From NCBI RefSeq assembly GCF_004006295.1, contig NZ_CP026095.1, forward strand, positions 4,183,501-4,247,500: a DNA stretch of 64,000 bases, written 5' to 3'. Numbering within the stretch: the first letter of the stretch is position 1; each line of letters begins with the position of its first letter. This DNA comes from Peribacillus asahii (GTDB lineage Bacteria; Bacillota; Bacilli; Bacillales; DSM-1321). The translations under genes and the position numbers were made by a program. This document shows positions 33,940 to 42,966 of the stretch, piece after piece. The notes under the pieces were generated by a model, which was not told where the DNA came from, did no database searches, and saw only the letters and a list, made by a program, of their open reading frames with translations.

Positions 33940-34845
33940 TTATAAGGTTTCTATTGTATCCATAATAATATGAGGGTGCTTACTTGGATTTAGCCAATTT
34001 AATAAGCGTAAAACATTTTTCTCTGATGTTGCTACACAGCCTGCTGTAACTCCATTTTCCCCTCGCCAAATATGAAGAAAGATTGCACTCCCTTTTCCTT
34101 TCACAATAGGGTTAACATTGTAATTAATAACAACCCCGTATTTATATAACGAGTGATTCATTCTTTCAAAAGACTTCCACTTCTTAGTCGGGACGCCTTT
34201 ATATGTAATCCATTTGTTATAATCCCTGGATGTGACATCATCAACCCAATAATCATACTTCGTTGTTTTTTTATAAGTTAGCTTCATTCCCGATGGCTTT
34301 ACTTCGTTGCCAAATGCTGTTCCAAATGAATACATTCCAATTGGTGATTTACCATCGCCTTCTTTTTTATTCGTAGTAAAGCCTTTTTTTCCTACTATGC
34401 CCTTCATTTCGGTTAATGCCCTGCGCCATTCTCCTTTTCGTTGCTCAAACGCTTGAATGGTTACCTTCGTGGACTGAAGTTTTGGGCCAACTGCTGAAAC
34501 AACTTGCTTTACATCTGGTTTAGCATCCGCTTGCACAAGTACCGCTCGTTCCTTAGCATTAAATACTTCACGCGCATCTTCTATCGCTAGGTAAACTACT
34601 TTTTTACTATAACAAATAGAATACCAGTCCCAGCTGCGTTTCATAACCGTAAGCTTCTTATTCTTCGGATAAGTTTTAACCGTTTTACTTGTATGACTTG
34701 CCTTCGCCTTTAGCTCAGCATTCGTCTTTAACACTATCGAAAATTGCGGTTCTATACATTGATTGGAAGAGGCAGCTTGAGTCGGAACCACTATCATATG
34801 TAAAGTAAACAAGCAGATAAGAACAGCAGCTACAAATTGTTTCAT
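33940..34845 (-). CDS. Secreted L,D-transpeptidase-like (YkuD fold) protein
   Basis: 301 residues. The signal peptide covers about residues 1-24 (AAVLICLFTLHMIVVPTQA). An SH3-like region follows (ELKAKASHTSKTVKTYPKNKKLTVMKRSWDWYSI). The C-terminal catalytic domain has KSPIGMYSFG and the YkuD-type active site with His258 and Cys270 in IFLHIWR..GVTAGCVATS. It may act on peptidoglycan cross-links outside the membrane; some members lack transpeptidase activity. It is a single gene with AAGGGATG before its ATG. Confidence 0.82.
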   Translation of the reverse strand: MKQFVAAVLICLFTLHMIVVPTQAASSNQCIEPQFSIVLKTNAELKAKASHTSKTVKTYPKNKKLTVMKRSWDWYSICYSKKVVYLAIEDAREVFNAKERAVLVQADAKPDVKQVVSAVGPKLQSTKVTIQAFEQRKGEWRRALTEMKGIVGKKGFTTNKKEGDGKSPIGMYSFGTAFGNEVKPSGMKLTYKKTTKYDYWVDDVTSRDYNKWITYKGVPTKKWKSFERMNHSLYKYGVVINYNVNPIVKGKGSAIFLHIWRGENGVTAGCVATSEKNVLRLLNWLNPSKHPHIIMDTIETL

Positions 34846-35019
34846 CTATCCACATCCCTTCAACTTTTTTAATTGTAGTACTATTCTAAAAATTCCTCTT
34901 CCTATCATAACATAGGAATACAAGGAGAAATCATTTTACACAAGGTTTTTTTGCGGCAAAGGAGCAGCTAATCAAACGATTCTATCTAAACAGGGAGAAG
35001 CCGATGAGCGATAAGAAAA

Positions 35020-35077
35020 GCTCTAGATACCTAACCGTTCTTGTTGCCTCTCGAAACGATTAACGCTGATCTAGAGC
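35020..35077. repeat. Isolated inverted repeat in the gap before yutH
   Basis: GCTCTAGAT (35020-35028) and ATCTAGAGC (35069-35077) pair perfectly around 40 bases. The gap 34846-35176 otherwise holds only a 19-codon reading frame (35004-35063), and I cannot support a gene in it. Confidence 0.4.
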
Positions 35078-35176
35078 AGATGATGAACCCTCAGCAAAAA
35101 TGAGTCAAAATCAACAACGTTATTGAACAGAATCTAAAAAAATGAATTCAACTAACTTCTCTCAATTGAGGATACT

Positions 35177-36178
35177 TTACAGCCAGCCTACTTCCGGTAA
35201 CTGCATGTATTGTGCTGGAATTTCAGCCAGTTCATAAAAATGCTTTAAAAAATGCTCGTACTGCTGAGAAGATTTTGTAATGAGTGAAAGGGTGTCTTCT
35301 AATTCATTCGCTCTAGACTCTGTTGGGCTTGTAAAGTACTCTTCAACCGTTTCGTAATAATGAATCGGAAAAAGCATTCTAGCGTACAATAAACGGGCTG
35401 AGAAGCTGGATAAATGCTCTACGCTTTGATAGTCCTGAAAGAACTGCGTAAGTCCACGTTGGTATGTATGGATATTACGCCGATAATAATCTCTTGCCCA
35501 TTCTGCCAAATCTCTTGTGGCATGATCAAATACCCAATCAAACGGATTTTTCATCCATCTCTCGTCGTTCCATGTGCTTTGTGTAAAGCGTTCATAACAA
35601 ATTGTCCCGCTGTCAACCGCATCTGGGTAATCGTCTATTTCTGTGTCGACTAAATATTGGACCGCATTTTCTCCTAACACCATATAATAAGGAAAAGTTT
35701 CAATAAATAACTGCTCAAACGCATTGTTTGGATGTGCTTGCAATTTATCGCTCCAAATTCTTTCTAATTGATCGATTCTAGCTTCCCATAACTGTTTCCA
35801 TTGGCCAATTCGCGCACATTTTGTAATTTTCTCATCGATACTACGTCCTTGTGCGTGAAAAATGCTTAATGCTCTCCCTGTCTTTTGATTTCGTCTTGGC
35901 TCAATTACTTCATTAGCAAGTAACACGAATAATTGATTGTCTGCCTCAGAAATATAGCTGCCGTGATTCGCCAAAATAAAAGCAGCGACAGATTGATCTC
36001 CTTGAATTCTTAAATGCTCCGACATTTTTTGCCTTTCCATAAGCTCATCTTGTTCAACTGTTTCAAGTGGAATAATGCTGTAAATGACATTACCTGAACG
36101 AAAGGAAGGGTAGCGACTATTCTTCTCTTCACGCTCAACAGAAATTCCATAATTTTGATAAATGATTTCTTCTATCAT
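35177..36178 (-). CDS. yutH: YutH-like spore coat-associated protein (kinase-like fold)
   Basis: About 333 residues, family of CotS/YutH-like proteins related to aminoglycoside phosphotransferases. HEHLRIQGDQSVAAFILANHGSYI and FDWVFDHATRDLAEWARDYYRR are recognisable family stretches. The usual kinase catalytic HxD/DFD residues are not clear, so enzymatic activity is doubtful. The ATG at 36178 is preferred (AAAGGCGGCG upstream); the frame reaches 36217. It keeps the B. subtilis order yutH-yutG-yutF. Confidence 0.75.
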   Translation of the reverse strand: MIEEIIYQNYGISVEREEKNSRYPSFRSGNVIYSIIPLETVEQDELMERQKMSEHLRIQGDQSVAAFILANHGSYISEADNQLFVLLANEVIEPRRNQKTGRALSIFHAQGRSIDEKITKCARIGQWKQLWEARIDQLERIWSDKLQAHPNNAFEQLFIETFPYYMVLGENAVQYLVDTEIDDYPDAVDSGTICYERFTQSTWNDERWMKNPFDWVFDHATRDLAEWARDYYRRNIHTYQRGLTQFFQDYQSVEHLSSFSARLLYARMLFPIHYYETVEEYFTSPTESRANELEDTLSLITKSSQQYEHFLKHFYELAEIPAQYMQLPEVGWL

Positions 36179-36368
36179 TCCAATCGCCGCCTTTACTAAA
36201 GTTTGAAAATCATCCAACCAAACTCGTACAATGCTTAAAAAATGAAGGGTAGGGTATCATAACCTGTTACTCAGGGATACATTATATATATGATACAAAT
36301 TACAGTTTCTGAATAACATTTCTAAACCGCTAAGCATCATTCAAAATAATCGAAATGAGTGTGATTCT

Positions 36369-36866
36369 ATGGCTAAATCAGAAGTATCACTAACGGAGCA
36401 AGTAGCACGAGAATGGCTCTTGAAACGCGGAGTTAAAATCGAAGATATCGCCAATCTTGTTATGTATTTACAAGCAGATTATCATGAGAATTTACAAATG
36501 GAAGATTGCATTTATAATGTAGAACGCGTTCTGTCTAAACGAGAAGTACAAAATGCCATCTTAACAGGCATTCAACTGGATTTACTAGCTGAAAAAAAAC
36601 TATTAGAAGAGCCGCTGCAAACAATTATTGCAAAGGATGAAGGGTTATACGGAGTAGATGAGGTTCTTGCTTTCTCGATTGTTAATGTGTACGGCTCCAT
36701 TGGGTTTACGAATTATGGATACGTAGATAAACAGAAGCCAGGAATATTGAAATCTTTAAATGATAAAACGTCAGGACACGTGCATACATTTCTAGATGAT
36801 ATTGTCGGTGCTATCGCCGCTGCTGCGTCTAGTCGATTAGCCCATCGAGCAGAAAAGACGGATTAA
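36369..36866 (+). CDS. yutG: YutG-like phosphatidylglycerophosphatase A family protein
   Basis: 165 residues. TEQVAREWLLKRGVKIEDIANLV and NVERVLSKREVQNAILTGIQLDLLAE open the protein. The family's DEVLAFSIVNVYGSIGFTNYGYVDK and VHTFLDDIVGAIAAAASSRLAHR motifs with acidic residues follow. PgpA dephosphorylates phosphatidylglycerol phosphate at the membrane in Gram-negatives; this Gram-positive branch has no clear membrane span, so its substrate is less certain. It is divergent from yutH and convergent with yutF. Confidence 0.82.
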   Translation: MAKSEVSLTEQVAREWLLKRGVKIEDIANLVMYLQADYHENLQMEDCIYNVERVLSKREVQNAILTGIQLDLLAEKKLLEEPLQTIIAKDEGLYGVDEVLAFSIVNVYGSIGFTNYGYVDKQKPGILKSLNDKTSGHVHTFLDDIVGAIAAAASSRLAHRAEKTD

Positions 36867-36929
36867 GAAAAACTATCACCAATCCTTGGCTCTCCATGAA
36901 CCCAGCATCAATAATGTTCTTTTTAAAAA

Positions 36930-36976
36930 GAACAAGGAGCCAGTACAATCTTCTTCCCTGTACTTGGCTCCTTATC
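36930..36976. terminator. Shared terminator of yutG and yutF
   Basis: AAGGAGCCAGTACA (36934-36947) and TGTACTTGGCTCCTT (36959-36973) pair with one bulge between convergent genes. Confidence 0.8.
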
Positions 36977-36984
36977 TACCTGCA

Positions 36985-37752
36985 CTATTCAAACTGCCAA
37001 TCAGCCAGTGTATCGACAACAAAGGTTGGTTGTTTTTCATATTGCAGCAAGTGTTCTTTTTTCGTCACTCCTGTATGAACGAGTAAAGTATCCATCCCTG
37101 CATTGATTCCTGCCATAATATCTGTATCATAATTATCTCCAACCATAATGACTTCTTCTTTTGAGACACCTAATACCTGTAACGCCTGCTCAATAATAAT
37201 CGATTCCGGCTTACCAATGAAAATCGGTTTTACTTGCGTCGACACCGCCACAACCGATGTGATGGCACCATTTCCAGGCTGCAGTCCGCGTTCAGTTGGA
37301 ATGGCAATATCCCCATTGGTCGAGATGAATGCAGCACCATTTCTCACAACTAAGCAAGCCTTTGTTAATTTTTCGTAATCGATAGCTCGATCAATCCCCA
37401 TAACGAGAAAATCTGCATTCTCTTCCACAAGCTCTAGCCCTTTTTCCTGTAAAGCGTTTCGAATGCCCTCTTCACCGATCACATATACCGTTGCATCAGC
37501 CTTTCTTTCCGCAATAAAATTCGCTGTGGCCATGCTTGTAGTAAATACTTGTTTATTGTCTGTCTCTATCCCAAAATTCCGTAATTTCTCTGCCACTTGC
37601 GCAGGTGTACGCGAAGAATTATTGGTGACGAATAAATAAGGAATGTTTCGTTGGCGCAATTCATCGATAAATCCTGCAGCTTCAGCTATTTGCTCAGATC
37701 CACGATACATCGTCCCATCTAAATCAATCAAATACCCTTTATAAGATTTCAT
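36985..37752 (-). CDS. yutF: YutF-like HAD-IIA (NagD-type) phosphatase
   Basis: About 255 residues. HAD motif I is YLIDLDGTMYRG, motif II is FVTNNSSRTP, and the motif III/IV region is GKPESIIIEQAL and IMVGDNYDTDIMAGINAGMDTLLV. The C2-type cap between them places it with NagD and p-nitrophenyl phosphatases. It hydrolyses small phosphoesters in the cytoplasm; the physiological substrate is unknown. The ATG at 37752 is used because AGGGAG is 8 bases upstream of it. Confidence 0.88.
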   Translation of the reverse strand: MKSYKGYLIDLDGTMYRGSEQIAEAAGFIDELRQRNIPYLFVTNNSSRTPAQVAEKLRNFGIETDNKQVFTTSMATANFIAERKADATVYVIGEEGIRNALQEKGLELVEENADFLVMGIDRAIDYEKLTKACLVVRNGAAFISTNGDIAIPTERGLQPGNGAITSVVAVSTQVKPIFIGKPESIIIEQALQVLGVSKEEVIMVGDNYDTDIMAGINAGMDTLLVHTGVTKKEHLLQYEKQPTFVVDTLADWQFE

Positions 37753-37926
37753 ACATACTGCTCCCTTCATAAGGTGATACTCCCAACTTTATATTACATA
37801 GTCATCTCTAAAAAAAATACAAGCGCCATTACCGGTCGCTTGTATAAAGAGTTACTATGTTCATTTTAGCCTTTTATACGGCTTATTGCTTCTGAAACTA
37901 CGATTTCATCCTTCTTGCAACATAGC

Positions 37927-38364
37927 CTAATTTTTAAAAGCAGAAACAGCTCCTAATTCATTAGTTAAGTATGTTCTAATTAACTCCGGATATTGAGTAA
38001 ACGCTGCAAGATTAGCTGTAAATACAGTCTGTAACTGTTCATGCGACACTTCAATATAATCTTGGATAAGCATTTTGCGAAGTGGCAGCACATTTTTAAA
38101 TTGTGTCGCAATTTCCTCGCTAATTACTTTCTCATCAAGTAAAATATCCACAATATCTTCATAACTACCAGGGTCCCTCATAATAAAACCATCAATCATC
38201 GCATTGCCCACATCCAAAACAGAATCAATAGACGTTTGAACAATCCTTTCCAAAGCCAATTGTGACAGCTCATCATTCCATTCTTTTTTTTGTTCTAACC
38301 TCGATAACTGGGCCTCAAGGAAACATAAAATTTGTTCAATTTTTTGTCGGTCTACAAAGTACAT
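37927..38364 (-). CDS. yutE: YutE-like HepT-family (DUF86) protein
   Basis: 145 residues, all helical. SVLDVGNAMIDGFIMRDPGSYEDIVDILLDEKVIS is the typical DUF86 body. HepT toxins use an R-x4-6-H motif; here the equivalent stretch is LRKMLIQDYIEV, with Gln where His is expected, and no MNT nucleotidyltransferase antitoxin is nearby. It is probably not an active toxin module. It lies 21 bases after the EAL gene on the same strand and may be co-transcribed with it. Confidence 0.78.
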   Translation of the reverse strand: MYFVDRQKIEQILCFLEAQLSRLEQKKEWNDELSQLALERIVQTSIDSVLDVGNAMIDGFIMRDPGSYEDIVDILLDEKVISEEIATQFKNVLPLRKMLIQDYIEVSHEQLQTVFTANLAAFTQYPELIRTYLTNELGAVSAFKN

Positions 38365-38385
38365 TCTTTCCAGATCCTTTCTATT

Positions 38386-39690
38386 CTAAGATGACACTTT
38401 AAGTTTCTCCACACCTGTAGGTCTTGCGTAGAAATATCCTTGTGCCAAATCAACATTATTCTTTGATAATACCATAGCTTCCCCTTTACTCTCAATTCCT
38501 TCAGCTACAACAATCGAACCTGTTTCCTTCGCAATTAATAAAAGTCCCTTTAACATCGACTCTTTTACGGTACTACTATCAATATTTTGAATAACAGAGC
38601 GATCAATTTTAATAATATCCGGCATAATTTCAATAATAGTATTTAAATTTGAATAACCTGCGCCTGTATCATCGACAGCAATTTGGAAACCTAATTGTCT
38701 TAAGCTTTGAATATTGGCAATAAAATAATCTATATGATTAATGGCCTCCCGCTCCGTAATTTCAAGGACAAATTGCTCAGCTGAAATACTTGGATACTTG
38801 TCTAACATCGCCTTAATGTCTGTTGGAAAGCGTAAATTCTCAATTGTAACAGGTGTAAGATTAATAAATACTTGCTTCAATAAATCATTTTCTGAAACCT
38901 GCCTAAACGTTTTTTCTAGTACGATTTGCTCTAATTCATAGAGCCTCCCTGTTTGCCTGGCCGCTGAGAATAATGCTAACGGATTTTCTAAATCTGTCCC
39001 GGCTGGCCCACGGGTAAGCACTTCATGAGCTTTCATCTGATTCGTAGCTACTTCAACTATAGGTTGTACCATCAATCGAATATGTTGATTAGAAATAATG
39101 TCATCTATCGTCATCATTAATCCACTAAATCCAGCTTTCTTCTTTTCTTCCGTCATTATAACCGCTTGCTTATAAGCTCTATTCACAGCATGTTCAGTTG
39201 GATACTGGCTCTTCTCAACAAACATATAGCCGGTTATAAACGAGGACTTAAATTGCGGACTTATCTCTTGCAAATGTTCTTGAACATTTGCTGTAATCAT
39301 ATAAATAATCTCATCCAGTTCACGTGACTTTTTCTCCGTACAATCTATCCGCATAAGGAATGTAACGTTATCGCTGTTATAATCATGCAAAATAAGAATA
39401 TCTTCTTTCGGTATTCTATCTACAATTGCTTTTTTGAATGCCTTTTTTAACTGTTTGATATAGGTATCATATTGCTGTTTACCCATCTCTTCTTTGAATT
39501 GAAGTACATCTTGAATATCAAACACAATGACGGCTACTTCATATCCTTGTGAAAACGATACATTTACTGCTTGTATCATTGGATTCCTCACAATGAACTG
39601 AGGTGGATAGAAGCGAAGCCTAGACAATGGACTAAACAGTTTAAGCCACTTTCCTAGTGATTTATAACCTTTCTTATCATTCAGCGACAT
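38386..39690 (-). CDS. EAL-domain c-di-GMP phosphodiesterase with degenerate GGDEF-like N-domain
   Basis: About 434 residues. The N-terminal half (about residues 50-190) looks like a GGDEF fold (VAVIVFDIQDVLQFKEEMG, NSDNVTFLMRID) but lacks the GGDEF signature. The C-terminal EAL domain keeps catalytic and metal residues: EVL (in place of EAL), INLTPVTIENL, EITERE, DDTGAGYSNL, DIIKIDRSVI, VAEGIES and AQGYFYARP. It should hydrolyse c-di-GMP to pGpG. No membrane or PAS domain. The ATG at 39690 follows AAAGGG by 9 bases; the frame reaches 39708. Confidence 0.87.
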   Translation of the reverse strand: MSLNDKKGYKSLGKWLKLFSPLSRLRFYPPQFIVRNPMIQAVNVSFSQGYEVAVIVFDIQDVLQFKEEMGKQQYDTYIKQLKKAFKKAIVDRIPKEDILILHDYNSDNVTFLMRIDCTEKKSRELDEIIYMITANVQEHLQEISPQFKSSFITGYMFVEKSQYPTEHAVNRAYKQAVIMTEEKKKAGFSGLMMTIDDIISNQHIRLMVQPIVEVATNQMKAHEVLTRGPAGTDLENPLALFSAARQTGRLYELEQIVLEKTFRQVSENDLLKQVFINLTPVTIENLRFPTDIKAMLDKYPSISAEQFVLEITEREAINHIDYFIANIQSLRQLGFQIAVDDTGAGYSNLNTIIEIMPDIIKIDRSVIQNIDSSTVKESMLKGLLLIAKETGSIVVAEGIESKGEAMVLSKNNVDLAQGYFYARPTGVEKLKVSS

Positions 39691-39915
39691 ATTACCCATC
39701 CCTTTCACCCGGGCTATATTACCTATATATTATCATATTTTGCCTTAAATAAAGAAATCTCGTCGAAAATATCGACCATTAGATGTTCCTTCCTCCACAA
39801 AAATTTCATAAGTTCATCAAAAAGATACAGATATCTTCTCTATGCACACATTTCACTATTATTTAGATTTTGTTATGATAAAACGAAGAAATAAAATGTT
39901 GAAGGGAGAATGCAT

Positions 39916-40182
39916 GTGGGAGAGCGCTTTTATTTATACAACGATTTAATCGATACAAAGACACGATTTGTGAGCTTTATGGGGGAGGAATCCCGCTTTG
40001 ATTTAGCTATTACGATGACTGACCGGTTCTATGGCAAAAAATTAGTGCTAAATTTACAAAGCAATCGTTTTGCCATTATCGGACACGATGACTTAGAAGA
40101 AGAAGGGTATCTTGAACAAGCCTTTCAACTAACTGAAGAAGAAGCGGCAGAGCTGCGTGGATTCTTAACCGAAGTCATTTAA
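39916..40182 (+). CDS. DUF3055 / SAV0927-type small protein
   Basis: About 88 residues, acidic and soluble. ERFYLYNDLIDTKTRFVSFMGEESRFDLAITMT and DRFYGKKLVLNLQSNRFAIIG resemble the DUF3055 family; its function is unknown. GTG at 39916 has AAGGGAG at the right distance, whereas the ATG at 39910 would sit almost on the binding site. Divergent from the EAL gene. Confidence 0.68.
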   Translation: MGERFYLYNDLIDTKTRFVSFMGEESRFDLAITMTDRFYGKKLVLNLQSNRFAIIGHDDLEEEGYLEQAFQLTEEEAAELRGFLTEVI

Positions 40183-40250
40183 TTCCTTCATGACCCTGTT
40201 CTTATTGGACATCCTATTGATGAACGACTATCTAATAGGAGGGAATTATA

Positions 40251-40541
40251 TTGAACAAAAAGGAAAAGTATTATGATTTTTCTAATGTTGAAAAACAGCG
40301 GAACTATATCATTCCTGAAGACCAGCCAGAAGGACCTTACGGGGCACCACGGGGTGCAGATACACCTGTTGAAGGTAAAAGCACACCATGGGGAGAAGAA
40401 CAACGCTCATACAGCAACTTTAACTATGAAAATAAAAGCCTGCACGAAAATATGCCTCGTCAATATCCAGGTGCTCACCCGACTCATGACGATCCGAATA
40501 CAAACGCTCAACGTCCGTATACGGACGGCACAAGGGAATAA
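40251..40541 (+). CDS. Small hydrophilic conserved protein ('cytosolic protein' of Bacillus)
   Basis: 96 residues starting with TTG at 40251, decided by AGGAGGG 8 bases upstream. Very hydrophilic and rich in Pro, Asn and Glu, with EKQRNYIIPEDQPEGPYGAP, TPVEGKSTPWGEEQRS and MPRQYPGAHPTHDDPNT. The sequence resembles proteins annotated only as cytosolic proteins in Bacillus; it is probably disordered. An overlapping frame at 40273 is a shadow. A terminator follows. Confidence 0.68.
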   Translation: MNKKEKYYDFSNVEKQRNYIIPEDQPEGPYGAPRGADTPVEGKSTPWGEEQRSYSNFNYENKSLHENMPRQYPGAHPTHDDPNTNAQRPYTDGTRE

Positions 40542-40599
40542 AGTGTAAATAAATACCCTAACTAAAATCATTTAGTTACCGACTCAGTAGAGGTTCATA

Positions 40600-40656
40600 A
40601 AAAGAAGGTGCTCCAAACAAATCGTAAAAAATACGACCTTTTGGGGCACCCCTTTT
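40600..40656. terminator. Terminator between the cytosolic protein gene and yutD
   Basis: AAAAGAAGGTGCTCCAAA pairs with TTTTGGGGCACCCCTTTT; an inner hairpin (CGTA/TACG) sits in the loop. It lies between convergent genes. Confidence 0.75.
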
Positions 40657-40657
40657 C

Positions 40658-40933
40658 TTATTTCTTTATTTTTTTCACGATAAAATACGGACAGCCAAAA
40701 TTGCAGTATTCATATAAGTACTCTGTTACTGTACTTATTTTCGTATCAAAGGTGGCTTTATGATTTTGATCATCAAAAAAGCCACGAAGCCTTAACTGTC
40801 CATATCCCCAGTCGCCAACGATATAATCATACTTCGTTAAGATTTCACTATAACGGGCTTTAAATGCCTCTTCATTATAGCCATCTCTTCGCTCATCGAT
40901 TACTTCGTAGGCTATATTATTGATCGTAATCAT
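40658..40933 (-). CDS. yutD: YutD-like DUF1027 protein
   Basis: About 91 residues. INNIAYEVIDERRDGYNEEAFKARYSEILTKYDYIVGDWGYGQLRLRGFF is the family hallmark, and the C-terminal EYCNFGCPYFIVKK has a Cys-x4-Cys-like pair. No known function. The ATG at 40933 lies after GAGAGGTG; the GTG at 40942 would overlap that site. It is divergent from yutC. Confidence 0.85.
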   Translation of the reverse strand: MITINNIAYEVIDERRDGYNEEAFKARYSEILTKYDYIVGDWGYGQLRLRGFFDDQNHKATFDTKISTVTEYLYEYCNFGCPYFIVKKIKK

Positions 40934-41047
40934 GTTCTTCACCTCTCAAAATACATAGTTATCCTTAAATTATAACTGATTCCCCATCAATTACTAAGCG
41001 AAATTTACAGAAAGATGCTCAACCTAATCGATAAGGAGGTGTCAGCT

Positions 41048-41701
41048 TTGAGAAAAGTAATTTTATCCATTGGACTTAGTTCACTGTTTATCATAAGTGG
41101 TTGTTCAACAAATGGAGACAACGATACAAGCATGGACACAAATACAGCAGAACCACTTACAGTCCGAACCCCTGCTCACTACTATGATGAAGATTATCAA
41201 AATACTGCTAGAGACCGCGATGATTTCGGCTTTACTCGAGTTAATAAAACAACCGTAGAGGGCCAAAACATTGATAATCAAATTTCATCCATTGACCGCG
41301 AACAGTTAGCCGATGTCATTTCTAATTTAAGTATTCAACTCCCTGATGTACGTGATGTATCAACACTTGTTACAGATGAGGAAGTACTTGTCGTGTATGA
41401 AACCGATTCAAATAATCGCCAAGAAACAGCCGATCAAGTAAAGCGAACCGCTATGTCTGCTGTTCCTCGCTATTATCATGTGTATGTGAGTGACAATATT
41501 GCATTAGCTCCATATATCGAAAATTATGCAAATTTAGAATCAGATCATGAAGGCATGGAGTTCTCGCTTAATAAAACCATCCAAGAAATGCTTAAATCTC
41601 CACAAGGCTCTAAAATAAGCGATGAAGAAAATGAAAATGGAGAAAATGTTACTGAACGACATAATAACAAAAACATCCATGAAAACACAAGGAATATGTA
41701 A
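41048..41701 (+). CDS. yutC: YutC-like YhcN/YlaJ family sporulation lipoprotein
   Basis: About 217 residues from TTG at 41048, which follows AAGGAGGTG. The signal peptide ends in a lipobox IISGC with Cys19. The YhcN/YlaJ domain follows (ISSIDREQLADVISNLSIQLPDVRDVSTLVTDEEVLVVYE, KRTAMSAVPRYYHVYVSDN). Related proteins sit on the inner spore or cell membrane in sporulation. The tail is rich in Glu, Asn and His. From memory, B. subtilis has lipA between yutC and lytH; it is absent here. Confidence 0.82.
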   Translation: MRKVILSIGLSSLFIISGCSTNGDNDTSMDTNTAEPLTVRTPAHYYDEDYQNTARDRDDFGFTRVNKTTVEGQNIDNQISSIDREQLADVISNLSIQLPDVRDVSTLVTDEEVLVVYETDSNNRQETADQVKRTAMSAVPRYYHVYVSDNIALAPYIENYANLESDHEGMEFSLNKTIQEMLKSPQGSKISDEENENGENVTERHNNKNIHENTRNM

Positions 41702-41705
41702 AATT

Positions 41706-41742
41706 GTAGGGATTGGGACTTGATGACCAATCCCTCTTTTTG
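41706..41742 (+). terminator. Terminator of yutC
   Basis: AGGGATTGG (41708-41716) and CCAATCCCT (41727-41735), then CTTTTT. Confidence 0.82.
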
Positions 41743-41826
41743 CAGGATTACCACAATTTATCTTTCATGATTTCCCCTCCAATGATGAACACTAATGACA
41801 GCATACATTGAAAGGAGACTGACATT

Positions 41827-42819
41827 GTGAAAAGAGCCATCCTTTCTCTGATAATGATTTCCATAATATGCAGCAGCGGATCAGTCTTCGCTGCTACTTC
41901 ATCACCATCCGAGGCTGATTTATTTACCAAGAGATTAGAATTGTATCAAAATATGGAGACTATCCTACAGATCCCTTGGTATTATCTCGCCGCAGCAGAT
42001 CAGTATGAACATAATTTACGCTTAACCCGTAAAGACCGTGAAAAAGCGAAAGGAGTCATTGGCATCTATATTGAACCTTCGAAATGGGTAGGAGCATTAA
42101 ATCCAAACCTTGCTGATGTTAAGCCGCTGTCAATTAGCTTATTTGGCGGCATTGGCTTAGATGGAGATGGAGATGGACGTGCTGACATCAACAGCGATGT
42201 TGACCGTTTATATACCTTTGCAAACTATTTACTTAACTATGGGACGGATGAAGAAAATATACGCATTGGATTATGGAATTATTACAAAAGAGATAAAACA
42301 GTAAGTATTATTATCGGAAATGCCCGAATTTATAAAACATTGGGGACGTTACATTTACAGGAAAAAGCGTTTCCTCTCCCTATTGGAAGTCATTATACGT
42401 ACAGAAGTACCTGGGGCTCTGCTCGCGGTTGGGGCGGGAGACGTATTCATGAAGGGACGGACGTTTTTGCCTCTTACGGGGTTCCCGTTCGTTCAACCTG
42501 TTATGGCATCATTGAAATGAAAGGGTGGAATAAATATGGGGGATGGCGAATAGGTATTCGAGATTTAAATAATAATTATCATTATTTTGCTCATCTCAAC
42601 GGCTTTGCTAACGATCTAAAAGTAGGACAAGTCGTTAAACCCGCCCAAATAATTGGAAGTGTTGGAAGTACCGGTTACGGACCTCCTGGAACCTCTGGGA
42701 AGTTCCCTCCTCATTTACATTTTGGTCTCTATAAAGATAATGGCATCACTGAATGGAGTTTTGATCCTTATCCATACTTGAAAATTTGGGAACGTAATGA
42801 CAGAATAAAGAAAAAATAG
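41827..42819 (+). CDS. lytH: Secreted M23 peptidase LytH (spore cortex L-Ala-D-Glu peptidase)
   Basis: 330 residues starting with GTG after AAAGGAG. The signal peptide (ILSLIMISIICSSGSVFA) is followed by an N-terminal domain with a DGDGDGRADINSDVD acidic loop that could bind calcium. The C-terminal M23/LytM domain has RRIHEGTDVFA and FPPHLHFGLY zinc and catalytic histidines. In B. subtilis LytH trims cortex peptidoglycan to single L-alanine side chains. It stands between yutC and yunB, as expected. Confidence 0.88.
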   Translation: MKRAILSLIMISIICSSGSVFAATSSPSEADLFTKRLELYQNMETILQIPWYYLAAADQYEHNLRLTRKDREKAKGVIGIYIEPSKWVGALNPNLADVKPLSISLFGGIGLDGDGDGRADINSDVDRLYTFANYLLNYGTDEENIRIGLWNYYKRDKTVSIIIGNARIYKTLGTLHLQEKAFPLPIGSHYTYRSTWGSARGWGGRRIHEGTDVFASYGVPVRSTCYGIIEMKGWNKYGGWRIGIRDLNNNYHYFAHLNGFANDLKVGQVVKPAQIIGSVGSTGYGPPGTSGKFPPHLHFGLYKDNGITEWSFDPYPYLKIWERNDRIKKK

Positions 42820-42833
42820 GAATAAACATTCAG

Positions 42834-42868
42834 CGGTGAGAAGATAGATTTCTCACCGCTTTTTAACA
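42834..42868 (+). terminator. Terminator of lytH
   Basis: AGCGGTGAGAA and TTCTCACCGCT form an 11-bp perfect stem, followed by TTTT. Confidence 0.82.
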
Positions 42869-42910
42869 TAATCCGCTAAGCTTAATGCATATCTTTTGAA
42901 TAAAGCTTTA

Positions 42911-42966
42911 TTTATCCCATACTTAACAGGCAGTAAGCCCCCCCACTAATGGAAGTTTCACTTTAT
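42911..42966 (-). repeat. 56-bp deletion relic of the repeat element (copy 3)
   Basis: TTTATCCC.TACTTAACAGGCAGTAAG matches the TTTATCCC end of copies 1 and 2 and then jumps directly into CCCCCACTAATGGAAG..TTTCACTTTAT, the other end. The join sits at CCCCCAC, present near both ends of the full element, so the interior was lost between short direct repeats. It lies in the lytH-yunB gap, and the apparent longer reading frame of yunB starts inside it. Confidence 0.75.

Noticed and set aside
35004..35063. 19-codon reading frame with GGGAG upstream
   Set aside because: Too short and without a promoter or terminator; composition does not suggest a known peptide.
37927..39690. Toxin-antitoxin pair formed by yutE and its neighbour
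   Set aside because: The neighbour is an EAL phosphodiesterase, not an MNT nucleotidyltransferase, and the toxin motif is incomplete.
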